A stretch of DNA of 20,225 nucleotides from a virus: positions 1-20,225 of the IMG/VR virus record IMGVR_UViG_3300042355_000024; one strand, 5' to 3'. The first letter of the stretch is position 1. Each line of letters opens with the position of its first letter. A model generated the notes under the pieces. It was not told the origin of the DNA and did not search any database. It worked only from the letters and a program-made list of their open reading frames with translations. Positions 6,004-12,222 of the stretch are shown here, one piece after another. The position numbers and the translations under genes were made by a program.

Positions 6004-6480
6004 TTAAACCTTGCCGCCTTTCTTCATATTCTTATTACCCGGCATTGTGACCTGCTTTGCCTTGGTATGGCCTGATTTCTGAACAGTGTGCTCACCATGT
6101 GGCTTGTTACCACCAGCTACTACCTTGCCCATCTTAGATGCACCAACTGATCCGCCCTTCTTCATGCCAGGCTGCATTGCAGGCATAGCCGGTCCAGGCA
6201 TCATTGCTTTAGCTTTAGCGGACATTGGTATACGACCCAGAGCGCTTAGAACTGAACGGCCTGGAGCTTTTACCTTAGCCATTGATGCACCACCACGCTT
6301 CATGCTCATCTTTTCCATTGACTTAGAATCTTTCATTTCTCCGCCCTTTTTATCTCTACGGGCTTCGCTTAATGCTATAGCTATTCCCTGTTTAGGATTA
6401 GTCACCTTTTGCCCTGATGAGGACTTCAGTGACCCAGTTTTAAACTCATGCATTACTTTGCTGATTTTCTTGTTGTTCAT
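6004..6480 (-). CDS. DUF6496-like basic protein with three KRGG/KKGG motifs
   Basis: A 158-residue protein. Residues 3-42 (I-S-K-V-M-H-E-F-K-T-G-S-L-K-S-S-S-G-Q-K-V-T-N, then K-Q-G-I-A-I-A-L-S-E-A-R) match my memory of the DUF6496 domain. The rest is low-complexity, rich in Lys, Gly, Met and Pro, with M-K-R-G-G, M-K-K-G-G-S and a C-terminal M-K-K-G-G-K-V; it lacks the RADGIAQ tag. The ATG overlaps the upstream stop as ATGA. DUF6496 proteins occur in bacteria and phages without a known function. The strong positive charge suggests nucleic-acid or acidic-partner binding (inference). Confidence 0.8.
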   Translation of the reverse strand: MNNKKISKVMHEFKTGSLKSSSGQKVTNPKQGIAIALSEARRDKKGGEMKDSKSMEKMSMKRGGASMAKVKAPGRSVLSALGRIPMSAKAKAMMPGPAMPAMQPGMKKGGSVGASKMGKVVAGGNKPHGEHTVQKSGHTKAKQVTMPGNKNMKKGGKV

Positions 6481-7196
6481 ACCATCCTGCCACGGGTCTT
6501 GCCACGCTGCGCAATTCCGTCTGCACGGCTAGAGGCTGAGCTAGCTAGTCCACCTTTCTTCAGGTTCTTTGCTTTTAGGGGGGAATAGTTCTTTCCCATT
6601 GCCTCTCTCTGGAACCACATGTTCTCAGATACTGGAAGCTTTTTCTTAGGCGGTTTGCCCATTTCTCCAGACTCATCAGAACCTTGCTGACGCTGACTAA
6701 AGGTAGACTTACTAGCATTGCCAAAACTTTGCCGTCCATACTCAGCATCACCAGGCTGGGGCTGTCTACTGACAGATTTCTTTGGGCCAGGTATTTCAGC
6801 TTTAACTGCCGGCTCTTCTCTCTTAACTTCTGGTGCCTTCTTAGGAGCATCATCCTTTACTTGGGTTGTATATCTCTTCCCATTATGCTCAAAGGTTTTA
6901 AGTCCAGCCTTTCTAGCTTCTGCAAATGCAGTACCAAATTTTGGTTGAGCTGCCTTAGCTGGCTCCTCACTCTTTGCCTCTTCTTTTCTTGCCCTAGGCT
7001 CAGCCGCCTTTCTTGATCCCATTCCGCCATAGCCAGTGCTAGCTTTCTCTCTCAGATCATACAGACTCTCATCTATATCTGGGCGGGAGTTAGATCTTGG
7101 CTCACCATAACTTACTTCCTCTCCGTCTGAAGACCTAACAGTATTGCCAGATGAATCCGTTAGCGCTCCACCTGCCATCTTCTTAATACGCTTCAT
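6477..7196 (-). CDS. Tag-bearing protein 3, longest of the set
   Basis: A 239-residue, largely disordered-looking protein. It begins MKRIKKMAGGALTDSSGNTV, similar in layout to the 145-residue tag protein (MKIKKMADGG...). Residues about 87-111 hold F-G-T-A-F-A-E-A-R-K-A-G-L-K-T-F followed by N-G-K-R-Y-T-T, a motif that recurs in several phage virion-associated proteins in my memory, flanked by Lys/Glu/Pro-rich linkers. The end is L-K-K-G-G-L-A then SSASSRADGIAQRGKTRG and R-M-V. Start coupled by an ATGA overlap. The F-A-E-A-R...Y-T-T motif is the only likely folded module. Function unknown. Confidence 0.75.
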   Translation of the reverse strand: MKRIKKMAGGALTDSSGNTVRSSDGEEVSYGEPRSNSRPDIDESLYDLREKASTGYGGMGSRKAAEPRARKEEAKSEEPAKAAQPKFGTAFAEARKAGLKTFEHNGKRYTTQVKDDAPKKAPEVKREEPAVKAEIPGPKKSVSRQPQPGDAEYGRQSFGNASKSTFSQRQQGSDESGEMGKPPKKKLPVSENMWFQREAMGKNYSPLKAKNLKKGGLASSASSRADGIAQRGKTRGRMV

Positions 7197-7423
7197 ACTA
7201 TTCTCCCTTTGGTTTTTCCGCGCTGAGCTATACCGTCTGCCCTTTTAGAAGCTGAGCTAACTGATCCTCCCTTCTTCATGCCAGTCTGCATCATCCTTTC
7301 CATTGCTTTGTTAGGCTCATCCATCTCAGTTGCAGAGAGCGCCTTATCTAATGGCTTAGTCATCTTGCGCTGTAGGGTTGGCCCAAGCATTGCACCAAAC
7401 CCAGCATTAGCTAACATTCCCAT
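7193..7423 (-). CDS. Tag-bearing small protein 4
   Basis: A 76-residue protein, MGMLANAGFGAMLGPTLQRK..., with a short hydrophobic Gly/Ala/Met start, a charged middle (D-E-P-N-K-A-M-E-R-M-M-Q-T-G), then M-K-K-G-G-S-V and the tag SSASKRADGIAQRGKTKGRIV written here in two parts: body KRADGIAQRGK, end TKGRIV. The ATG overlaps the upstream stop (TAATG). The N-terminal layout recalls tag protein 2 (small hydrophobic start, charged middle, KKGG/KRGG, tag), so these two may be distant paralogues. Confidence 0.75.
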   Translation of the reverse strand: MGMLANAGFGAMLGPTLQRKMTKPLDKALSATEMDEPNKAMERMMQTGMKKGGSVSSASKRADGIAQRGKTKGRIV

Positions 7424-7860
7424 TATACAAACTTCCCTCTAGTCTTACCTCTTTGTGCAATACCATCAGCACGGCTAGAAGCTGAACCACCTTTAGCTAG
7501 CTTCTTGGTACCTCTATAACCCTCATCAGGAGAAGGAGCTTTTTCTTGATCTGGGAAATACTTATCATCAGGCCTAGTAGGAAACTTGTCTTTCTTATCC
7601 ACTACTTTGGGTGCAATTATAATAGCAACCGTTCCGCCTTTAGCAAACCTCTTAACCTTGCCACCCTTCTTCATTGCAGTAGGCTGTTGGTTCAAAGTAT
7701 TAGCAGGCTGACTCAAGGGAAATCCAGGCTGTGGAATATTTACATTCTGCACAACACGCGGAGTTGTTGTTGCCTGTGTCTGCTGATTGCCATAGAAAGG
7801 ATATGTAGGCTGCTGCGATCCTGGAGTTGTACCACCATCTGCCATTTTCTTGATTTTCAT
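7423..7860 (-). CDS. Tag-bearing protein 5, Gln/Pro-rich
   Basis: A 145-residue protein. It starts MKIKKMADGGTTPGSQQPTY, continues through a Gln/Thr/Pro-rich region with no charge (residues 12-60), then M-K-K-G-G-K-V-K-R-F-A-K-G-G-T, a short hydrophobic V-A-I-I-I-A-P, a charged stretch and A-K-G-G followed by the C-terminal tag SRADGIAQRGKTRGKFV. It is the first of the tag set in transcription order, just after the 165-residue virion-type protein. No known domain. Confidence 0.75.
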   Translation of the reverse strand: MKIKKMADGGTTPGSQQPTYPFYGNQQTQATTTPRVVQNVNIPQPGFPLSQPANTLNQQPTAMKKGGKVKRFAKGGTVAIIIAPKVVDKKDKFPTRPDDKYFPDQEKAPSPDEGYRGTKKLAKGGSASSRADGIAQRGKTRGKFV

Positions 7861-7863
7861 GAT

Positions 7864-8361
7864 TTATCCGTAGAATACAGTCACGCCAGTAGTACCAGAC
7901 GCAGATAAATATATACCATTAAGCGCAAGAATGCCCTCACCAGGAATCAATATTGTTTGTACATTGCCTGCTGCATTACCATCCGCTGCCATTAGGAACC
8001 GCTGGGCATACACACAAGCTGTACCAGCATTAATCGTACCAGTGTTTACGTCCGTTACTGTGAATGTATTTGCGTTTAGAACAGAAATTACATAGTTACC
8101 AGCAGTTCCCTGCAGCGTGGCTACAGCAAAGTTTAATCCTAATGTTTGACCATTAGTCAGACCATGACCATTTTCAGTAACTGTAATTAGTGTACCAGTG
8201 CGCTCATATTCGGCGGTAACAGGGACGGTAGCGGTATCCCAGAGCGTAATTGCTGATGCCCCAGAAGACACTGTCATTAATCCTTTAAGTCTAGTTCTTC
8301 CTATGAGGAAAAACCCAGCAACATTTAAGTGCCCTGACTTTACGTCATATTGCATACTCAT
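7864..8361 (-). CDS. Putative phage virion protein with GHGL-type beta domain
   Basis: A 165-residue protein with ribosome binding site AGGAG seven bases before the ATG at 8361. The N-terminus M-Q-Y-D-V-K-S-G-H-L-N-V-A-G-F is a recurrent phage pattern. Residues 57-110 carry G-H-G-L-T-N-G-Q-T-L-G-L then N-Y-V-I-S-V-L-N-A-N-T-F-T-V-T, typical of small beta-sandwich modules in phage virion proteins. Gly/Thr/Ala-rich overall, no catalytic residues. It lies between the capsid-side genes and the tag cluster. Likely decoration or surface protein; position not established. Confidence 0.7.
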   Translation of the reverse strand: MSMQYDVKSGHLNVAGFFLIGRTRLKGLMTVSSGASAITLWDTATVPVTAEYERTGTLITVTENGHGLTNGQTLGLNFAVATLQGTAGNYVISVLNANTFTVTDVNTGTINAGTACVYAQRFLMAADGNAAGNVQTILIPGEGILALNGIYLSASGTTGVTVFYG

Positions 8362-8387
8362 AATTAATCTCCTAAGGTAGGATAAGA

Positions 8388-8540
8388 CTACGCGGGTTTA
8401 GATGCCTCAAGTCCGCTAATCTTTGCTATTAACTCAGCATTTTCTTTAGCAAGTTTGGCGGCATGTCCCATTGCAAAGTCTCTTTGGGATTCCAGAAGCG
8501 CCACAATTGTAGCAACTTCCGGATCTTCATGAGTCAACAT
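8388..8540 (-). CDS. Small helical phage protein (50 aa)
   Basis: A 50-residue protein, MLTHEDPEVATIVALLESQR... ending E-A-S-K-P-A. It should form a single long helix with heptad-like hydrophobic spacing (V-A-L-L, F-A-M, A-A-K-L-A, A-E-L-I-A-K-I), so a coiled coil is likely. The ATG at 8540 overlaps the upstream stop (TAATG), which strongly supports it as a real coupled gene. Function unknown; it may oligomerise with a virion protein. Confidence 0.7.
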   Translation of the reverse strand: MLTHEDPEVATIVALLESQRDFAMGHAAKLAKENAELIAKISGLEASKPA

Positions 8541-9268
8541 TAGACAGTAACAGCTTGCCAGTTGCCAGAAGCATCAGATACAAACAATAGTCCATCAGTA
8601 GAATCAATACCTAACGAACCCTTGCCTACACCAGAAGCAGCACCATCAACAAAATTACCTACCTTGATGACAACAGGATCATCGGCAGCATCATCAGCCA
8701 AGCGGATTTCAGCAGTTTTATACGCTATAACTCCAGAAGGACCACCAGCATCAGCAACGGGGTCTTGCATCTTCAAGTCCAGACCATATGTAAAGCCAGA
8801 ACCTGCTGTGGTTTGAGCCATTGCAACACCAAACGCTGTACGGCAAGTCGTAACACCAGAGTCACCCTGCATAAACGCCATAACAGCGGCATCACCAGAT
8901 AAAGTGTTGGTATTAATAATACCCATTACACCGGACATCAAACCATTATTAGCATATGAACCAATAACCGCAAAATTACCAGCTACACCGGTAATATGGT
9001 TAAAAGTTGTTGTAGGGGTTGTAGCAAACGGCGCACCAGTTTGAGTACGCCCAAACACACCATATGCTTCGCCCGGAAGTTCATAGTCGCTAGAACCAAA
9101 ACCTGCGGTTGGCTCGATACGCGTATAAAAACCATATGCTCCAGAGCCGGTATTTATTTCAGCTATTGAACCAGAGTTAACAGTAACTGGAGTTAAAGGT
9201 CCTTGTGAGCTTGCGTCACCGCCTTGATATCCAGACCGCACTGGGCCCGAAAAAGTAGTTTTTGCCAT
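8540..9268 (-). CDS. Putative virion protein (MAKTTFSGPV family)
   Basis: A 242-residue protein started at the ATG at 9268 (MAKTTFSGPVRSGYQGGDAS), preceded by AAGGAAA. A longer frame to 9370 exists but the extra 34 residues look like untranslated leader and lack a ribosome binding site. The M-A-K-T-T-F-S-G-P-V start is familiar from phage structural proteins. The body is Gly/Ala/Thr-rich with repeated short strands and ends L-L-F-V-S-D-A-S-G-N-W-Q-A-V-T-V. It has its own likely promoter in the 117-base gap before it, as expected for an abundant virion protein. Exact role unknown. Confidence 0.75.
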   Translation of the reverse strand: MAKTTFSGPVRSGYQGGDASSQGPLTPVTVNSGSIAEINTGSGAYGFYTRIEPTAGFGSSDYELPGEAYGVFGRTQTGAPFATTPTTTFNHITGVAGNFAVIGSYANNGLMSGVMGIINTNTLSGDAAVMAFMQGDSGVTTCRTAFGVAMAQTTAGSGFTYGLDLKMQDPVADAGGPSGVIAYKTAEIRLADDAADDPVVIKVGNFVDGAASGVGKGSLGIDSTDGLLFVSDASGNWQAVTV

Positions 9269-9360
9269 GATATATTTCCTTTGTGTTATAGCACATGCCC
9301 ATACAGTCTCTATAACGTCTGCCAAGCCAGTCTGTATGAGTCGGGGTTCTTGGTTAGTAT

Positions 9361-9389
9361 GTTTTATCACTTTATATAGGGAGTGTCAA
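9361..9389 (-). promoter_or_regulatory. Sigma70-like promoter for the 242-aa virion gene
   Basis: On the minus strand TTGACA (9384-9389) is a perfect -35; after 17 bases comes TAAAAC (9361-9366), a 4/6 match to -10. The -35 overlaps the TGA stop of the GIY-YIG gene. An AT-rich TATATAAAG within the spacer is an alternative element. Confidence 0.55.
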
Positions 9390-10102
9390 GCATACTTAAA
9401 CGCCCATCCTGTATATCTTCCACGAGTTATAGCACACCCAGATTTTAACGCTCTGTTAGCTGTAGATGGCTTAATATCTAGGGCCGCCCTGAGCTCAGAA
9501 ATGCTTGGGTATAGTGTTTGCTTACCCTGACCGTCTGAGGCCACCACAGCCTTGCTAACCTTGTCTATGAACCCTTGAGACCTAGGCTTGCCATAGTTGA
9601 AGTTCTTCTCGCCAGATAGGGACGCACTTATCTTGGCACGGGTAGATGGTGCCACAAAGTGACCCTGCATTGTCTTGATGCGCTTACTCTTCTCTTCATC
9701 TGTTTGAATGCGCGACTTGCTAGCTGCGGATATCCTGGCCTTAGCTCCTTCTGTATGAGAAAAGGTTTTGCCCCACATGGCATTTTTTTCTCCAGACATA
9801 CCCGTCTGAAATGCAATTGCTTCTGTGCCCAGGTTATAACAGTACTCCTTGCCAACATGTTCTTTAAGCCACACTGTTTCAGCAGCCAATATATCTACAC
9901 CAATCTCAAGCTCCTCAACTATTACAAATATAAATGCCGCTTCCCCATATTTGTTCCATGCGGACTGCAGATGTTTATTGGCGTGTCTTTGACTTCTCAG
10001 TGCCCACCAGTGTCTGCGCTTTCTGGCAACAAAGCTAACCGCGCTACCTACATAAAACTTGTTGTTTAGAACATTGATAATCTTGTATATGCCTTGCGTC
10101 AT
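9386..10102 (-). CDS. Free-standing GIY-YIG homing endonuclease
   Basis: A 238-residue protein. The N-terminal GIY-YIG nuclease domain has G-I-Y at residues 4-6, Y-V-G at 17-19, the basic R-K-R-R cluster near 27-30 and a probable metal-binding Glu at 75 (A-A-E-T-V-W-L-K), ending C-Y-N. Two NUMOD3-type DNA-binding motifs follow (S-G-E-K-N-A-M-W-G-K at 103-112, S-G-E-K-N-F-N-Y-G-K at 163-172). The C-terminus (198-238, Y-P-S-I-S-E-L-R-A-A-L...T-A-N-R-A-L-K-S-G) is a NUMOD1-like helix-turn-helix and ends G-W-A-F-K-Y. It should cut a specific DNA site, usually in related phages lacking the gene. It looks intact. Ribosome binding site AAGGAG before the ATG. No intron structure was recognised around it. 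Confidence 0.92.
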   Translation of the reverse strand: MTQGIYKIINVLNNKFYVGSAVSFVARKRRHWWALRSQRHANKHLQSAWNKYGEAAFIFVIVEELEIGVDILAAETVWLKEHVGKEYCYNLGTEAIAFQTGMSGEKNAMWGKTFSHTEGAKARISAASKSRIQTDEEKSKRIKTMQGHFVAPSTRAKISASLSGEKNFNYGKPRSQGFIDKVSKAVVASDGQGKQTLYPSISELRAALDIKPSTANRALKSGCAITRGRYTGWAFKYA

Positions 10103-10128
10103 TGTGCTCTCCTTGTCATTGAGAGACT

Positions 10129-10157
10129 ATAATACACTAACTAATAATATAACGCAA
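10129..10157 (-). promoter_or_regulatory. Sigma70-like promoter ahead of the GIY-YIG gene
   Basis: On the minus strand TTGCGT (10152-10157), 17 bases, then TATTAT (10129-10134). The -10 is a 5/6 match and the -35 a 3/6 match. An overlapping TATAGT is a second -10 option. It lies between the capsid terminator and the endonuclease start. Confidence 0.5.
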
Positions 10158-10169
10158 CACATAAAGCAA

Positions 10170-10187
10170 AGGGGACCGAAGCCCCCT
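10170..10187 (-). terminator. UUCG hairpin terminator after the major capsid gene
   Basis: The minus-strand RNA reads AGGGGGC-UUCG-GUCCCCU: a seven-pair stem (one G-U) closed by C-G around a UUCG tetraloop, followed by UUGCUUUAU. It starts 27 bases past the capsid stop, the usual place for a capsid transcript terminator. The U tract is imperfect, so termination may be partial. Confidence 0.75.
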
Positions 10188-10213
10188 CTGCAACCCTTAC
10201 TGCTATTGGGTTA

Positions 10214-11122
10214 CTAAGCCCCAGCTGAGCCAAACATACCCAGTGGATCCGACCATCCAAACGAATACCGCTCACGGCTCTTGTAGCGAACATTTCCTGT
10301 GTCAAAATCGCCATCCATTGACTGTTGCAGGGGTGAACGCTCAAAGTGCTTCATACCGTTAGGTACGTCTGTGGTCAGGAACCATGCATTGGTGTCAGTC
10401 AAGAAGTGATTGATACAGTAGCCTTCAGGTATCGAACCATTGTTCTTGATAGCATTGATGTCATTGTCAGCTGTACCAACGCGGAGGGAAGTCTCCAACA
10501 GACGGGTAGCAACGAACTGCAGTGAAGGCGGAACCACCAACTTGCGTGGGCGGCTAGCGATCAACAGGCTACGTTCATCAGTCCACAGTGAGATTTGAAT
10601 AACAGCGGCTTCCAGGGAAGTCTCATTCAAGTCAGCTGGGGTTGAAGGAATGTTGCTGTTAACGCCACCAGACACTAGCGGGTGACTTGCTGAGAACAGA
10701 GCTTGTCCATCACCACCTGGGTAGGAGGATGAGAAGCCGTTGTTCAGCGTGTTAGCCGCTTTAACTTGCTTGGTGTATGCCATAGCACGAGCCAAAGCCT
10801 TGGTGTAACGAGCTGAGAGAGAATCGTACAAGTTATCTTCGATTGCTTCTTCAGTTAGCGAGAAACCAAGAGCGATAGTTTCATGGTTGTAGCGTGAGGT
10901 CCAAGCTTCTTGGCCGTTGTCATAAGCGATGGCGGAGCCTTCATTCTTGACAGGTGCGGCTGAGAATCCAGACAGTTTTGTTTCTTCTTCGAAGGAACGC
11001 TCAGAGGTCTCAGTTTCGTAGATCTCTTTGTGCTCTTCGCCGTAACGAGCGTACTCCAAACCGAACAATGCATTCAGTCCTGGGAGCAACTCTTTCAGTA
11101 GTTGTGCGCGTGAAATAGCCAT
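10214..11122 (-). CDS. Major capsid protein (HK97-fold, by family)
   Basis: A 302-residue protein. The N-terminus R-A-Q-L-L-K-E-L-L-P-G-L-N-A-L-F-G-L-E-Y, the long-helix region L-Y-D-S-L-S-A-R-Y-T-K-A-L-A-R-A-M, the Y-P-G-G-D-G-Q-A-L-F-S-A-S-H-P-L segment and the end R-Y-S-F-G-W-S-D-P are hallmark stretches of a common phage major capsid family distantly like Mu gpT. About 415 or 420 copies of such a protein would form the shell; copy number here is unknown. It follows the scaffold and decoration genes, has the strong ribosome binding site GGGAG, and is followed at once by a terminator. No separate protease gene is seen nearby, and there is no obvious cleavable delta domain; the scaffold is a separate gene. 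Confidence 0.9.
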   Translation of the reverse strand: MAISRAQLLKELLPGLNALFGLEYARYGEEHKEIYETETSERSFEEETKLSGFSAAPVKNEGSAIAYDNGQEAWTSRYNHETIALGFSLTEEAIEDNLYDSLSARYTKALARAMAYTKQVKAANTLNNGFSSSYPGGDGQALFSASHPLVSGGVNSNIPSTPADLNETSLEAAVIQISLWTDERSLLIASRPRKLVVPPSLQFVATRLLETSLRVGTADNDINAIKNNGSIPEGYCINHFLTDTNAWFLTTDVPNGMKHFERSPLQQSMDGDFDTGNVRYKSRERYSFGWSDPLGMFGSAGA

Positions 11123-11136
11123 TTAATTGTCTCCCT

Positions 11137-11751
11137 TTAGGCGTAAGCCAAACCTGTTGCATTGTTATATTGATGGATACCAAAGTTGATCTTGACAATC
11201 ACTTCGCTGTAAGTAGTAGGCGTAGGTGATGTAGCAGGAACAACGTCAATGACCCGAACTGGGAACGTATTGGTAGCTGCTGGGGAGGAGCTCAGTACTG
11301 AATATGCTGAGTTACCGTTCAGTGTGCTACCGGCAGTTGCCAGAATGGACATGTTGGTACCAATTGCGTTTTGGGTAACAGTTGCCATTACTACGCCACT
11401 TGAACAGACAGCTACTTGGTACAAAGTATCAGGATCATCTGCAACAATCGCATAGATCTCAGTACCTGAAGCAACAGTAATTGCATCAGGATAATACTGT
11501 GAACGTGTAGGTGTGCCATTTGCTGCGGTGTAGAAACAGCCCAAGAACACGCCGCAAGGTGTGTTAGCGGTTGTACCTACATCTTTTTCAATAGTGCCGC
11601 CAACAACTCTTTTGACAAAATCGCCAAAGAAGATGTTTTCGCTGTAGCCAACTGCGATTTCCATGTTACGGGTGGAACCTGCAAAAACTTGTCCACCAAT
11701 CAGGTTTATAGGCCGTAGCCCATAAGGTCCGTTAATAGTAGGGTAAGCCAT
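11137..11751 (-). CDS. Probable capsid decoration/head-stabilising protein
   Basis: A 204-residue protein with ribosome binding site AAGGAG before the ATG at 11751. The start Y-P-T-I-N-G-P-Y-G-L-R-P-I-N-L-I-G-G-Q-V-F-A-G is a distinctive family signature that I associate with genes immediately upstream of this type of capsid protein. Beta-rich, Gly/Thr/Ala/Val-rich, with no charged cluster and no catalytic motif. Placed between the scaffold-side genes and the capsid gene, it is most likely a decoration protein of the head; that role is inferred from position and composition. Confidence 0.7.
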   Translation of the reverse strand: MAYPTINGPYGLRPINLIGGQVFAGSTRNMEIAVGYSENIFFGDFVKRVVGGTIEKDVGTTANTPCGVFLGCFYTAANGTPTRSQYYPDAITVASGTEIYAIVADDPDTLYQVAVCSSGVVMATVTQNAIGTNMSILATAGSTLNGNSAYSVLSSSPAATNTFPVRVIDVVPATSPTPTTYSEVIVKINFGIHQYNNATGLAYA

Positions 11752-11772
11752 GTTTTAACTCCTTAAAGGTTT

Positions 11773-12222
11773 TTATTTGCCTTTGCCAAATGAGGTAGTA
11801 GATTTACGCTCAGCAAACATCGGCATACGAGGATCACTTTGTCTCATCATACTGTTATCTACAGACTCAATCTGGCTCTCAGCTTGCTTGCGGTAAAATG
11901 CATCTCGCTGCTCCACGAACTCAATTGGAGTCTTACATAGTAACAATCCACCGATTTCAATATTGTCCTTAAAGCGACTATTGCCATCAATTAACAGTTG
12001 GAACTGTGGCTGTTCATTTACAGTTACTGGCTCCCAACCTTCTCTGAGTTTGGCAGAGAGATTTCTTGGATCAGCTACATTCAATGTTGACACCCTTATC
12101 CATCGGTACGCGTATCCAGGAAGCTTGTCAGGTTCTGGCAAGAGTTCCGGCTGCTTCCACTGCTGAGGACGCTGCTGTTCAATACGAGTATCTGCTGCTC
12201 TAGGTAACTTGTTTTCAGCCAT
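11773..12222 (-). CDS. Conserved phage head-module protein
   Basis: A 149-residue protein started at the ATG at 12222 (MAENKLPRAADTRIEQQRPQ). GGAGG six bases upstream lies inside the last codons of the scaffold gene, and the two overlap by eight bases; a start at 12249 is less well supported. The core Y-A-Y-R-W-I-R-V-S-T-L-N-V-A-D-P-R-N-L-S-A-K-L-R-E-G-W-E-P-V and the G-G-L-L-L-C-K-T-P-I-E-F-V-E-Q-R segment are conserved in phages with this head module. The function is not established; an assembly role at the procapsid stage is possible from its place between scaffold and decoration genes. Confidence 0.75.
   Translation of the reverse strand: MAENKLPRAADTRIEQQRPQQWKQPELLPEPDKLPGYAYRWIRVSTLNVADPRNLSAKLREGWEPVTVNEQPQFQLLIDGNSRFKDNIEIGGLLLCKTPIEFVEQRDAFYRKQAESQIESVDNSMMRQSDPRMPMFAERKSTTSFGKGK

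Larger units (their letters stand above)
5159..7473 (-). repeat. Five copies of the C-terminal RADGIAQRGKTRG tag
   Basis: The tag ends five different proteins, at 5159-5206, 5654-5701, 6480-6527, 7196-7243 and 7426-7473. Consensus: S-A-S-[SK]-R-A-D-G-I-A-Q-R-G-K-T-[RK]-G-[KR]-[IFM]-[VL]-stop. The peptide is almost invariant while the DNA differs at most wobble positions (for example Ala-Asp-Gly is GCAGATGGT, GCAGATGGC, GCAGACGGA, GCAGACGGT and GCTGATGGT). This is a protein-level repeat, not a recent DNA copy. Confidence 0.95.

Noticed and set aside
6086-6532. A 148-codon open frame on the plus strand
   Set aside because: It lies fully opposite the DUF6496-like gene and the tag end of its neighbour, has no ribosome binding site and a composition typical of an antisense shadow of Lys/Gly-rich coding.
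5159-7473. CRISPR-like or DNA-level repeat array made by the tag copies
   Set aside because: Copies are unevenly spaced, diverged at the DNA level and always in frame at gene ends; they are protein repeats.
9267-10069. Plus-strand open frames opposite the GIY-YIG gene
   Set aside because: The GIY-YIG reading has a full set of domain motifs and a strong ribosome binding site; the opposite frames have neither.
9386-10213. Group I intron carrying the GIY-YIG gene
   Set aside because: Capsid gene and the next virion gene are both complete with their own starts and stops, and I see no split reading frame or intron core.
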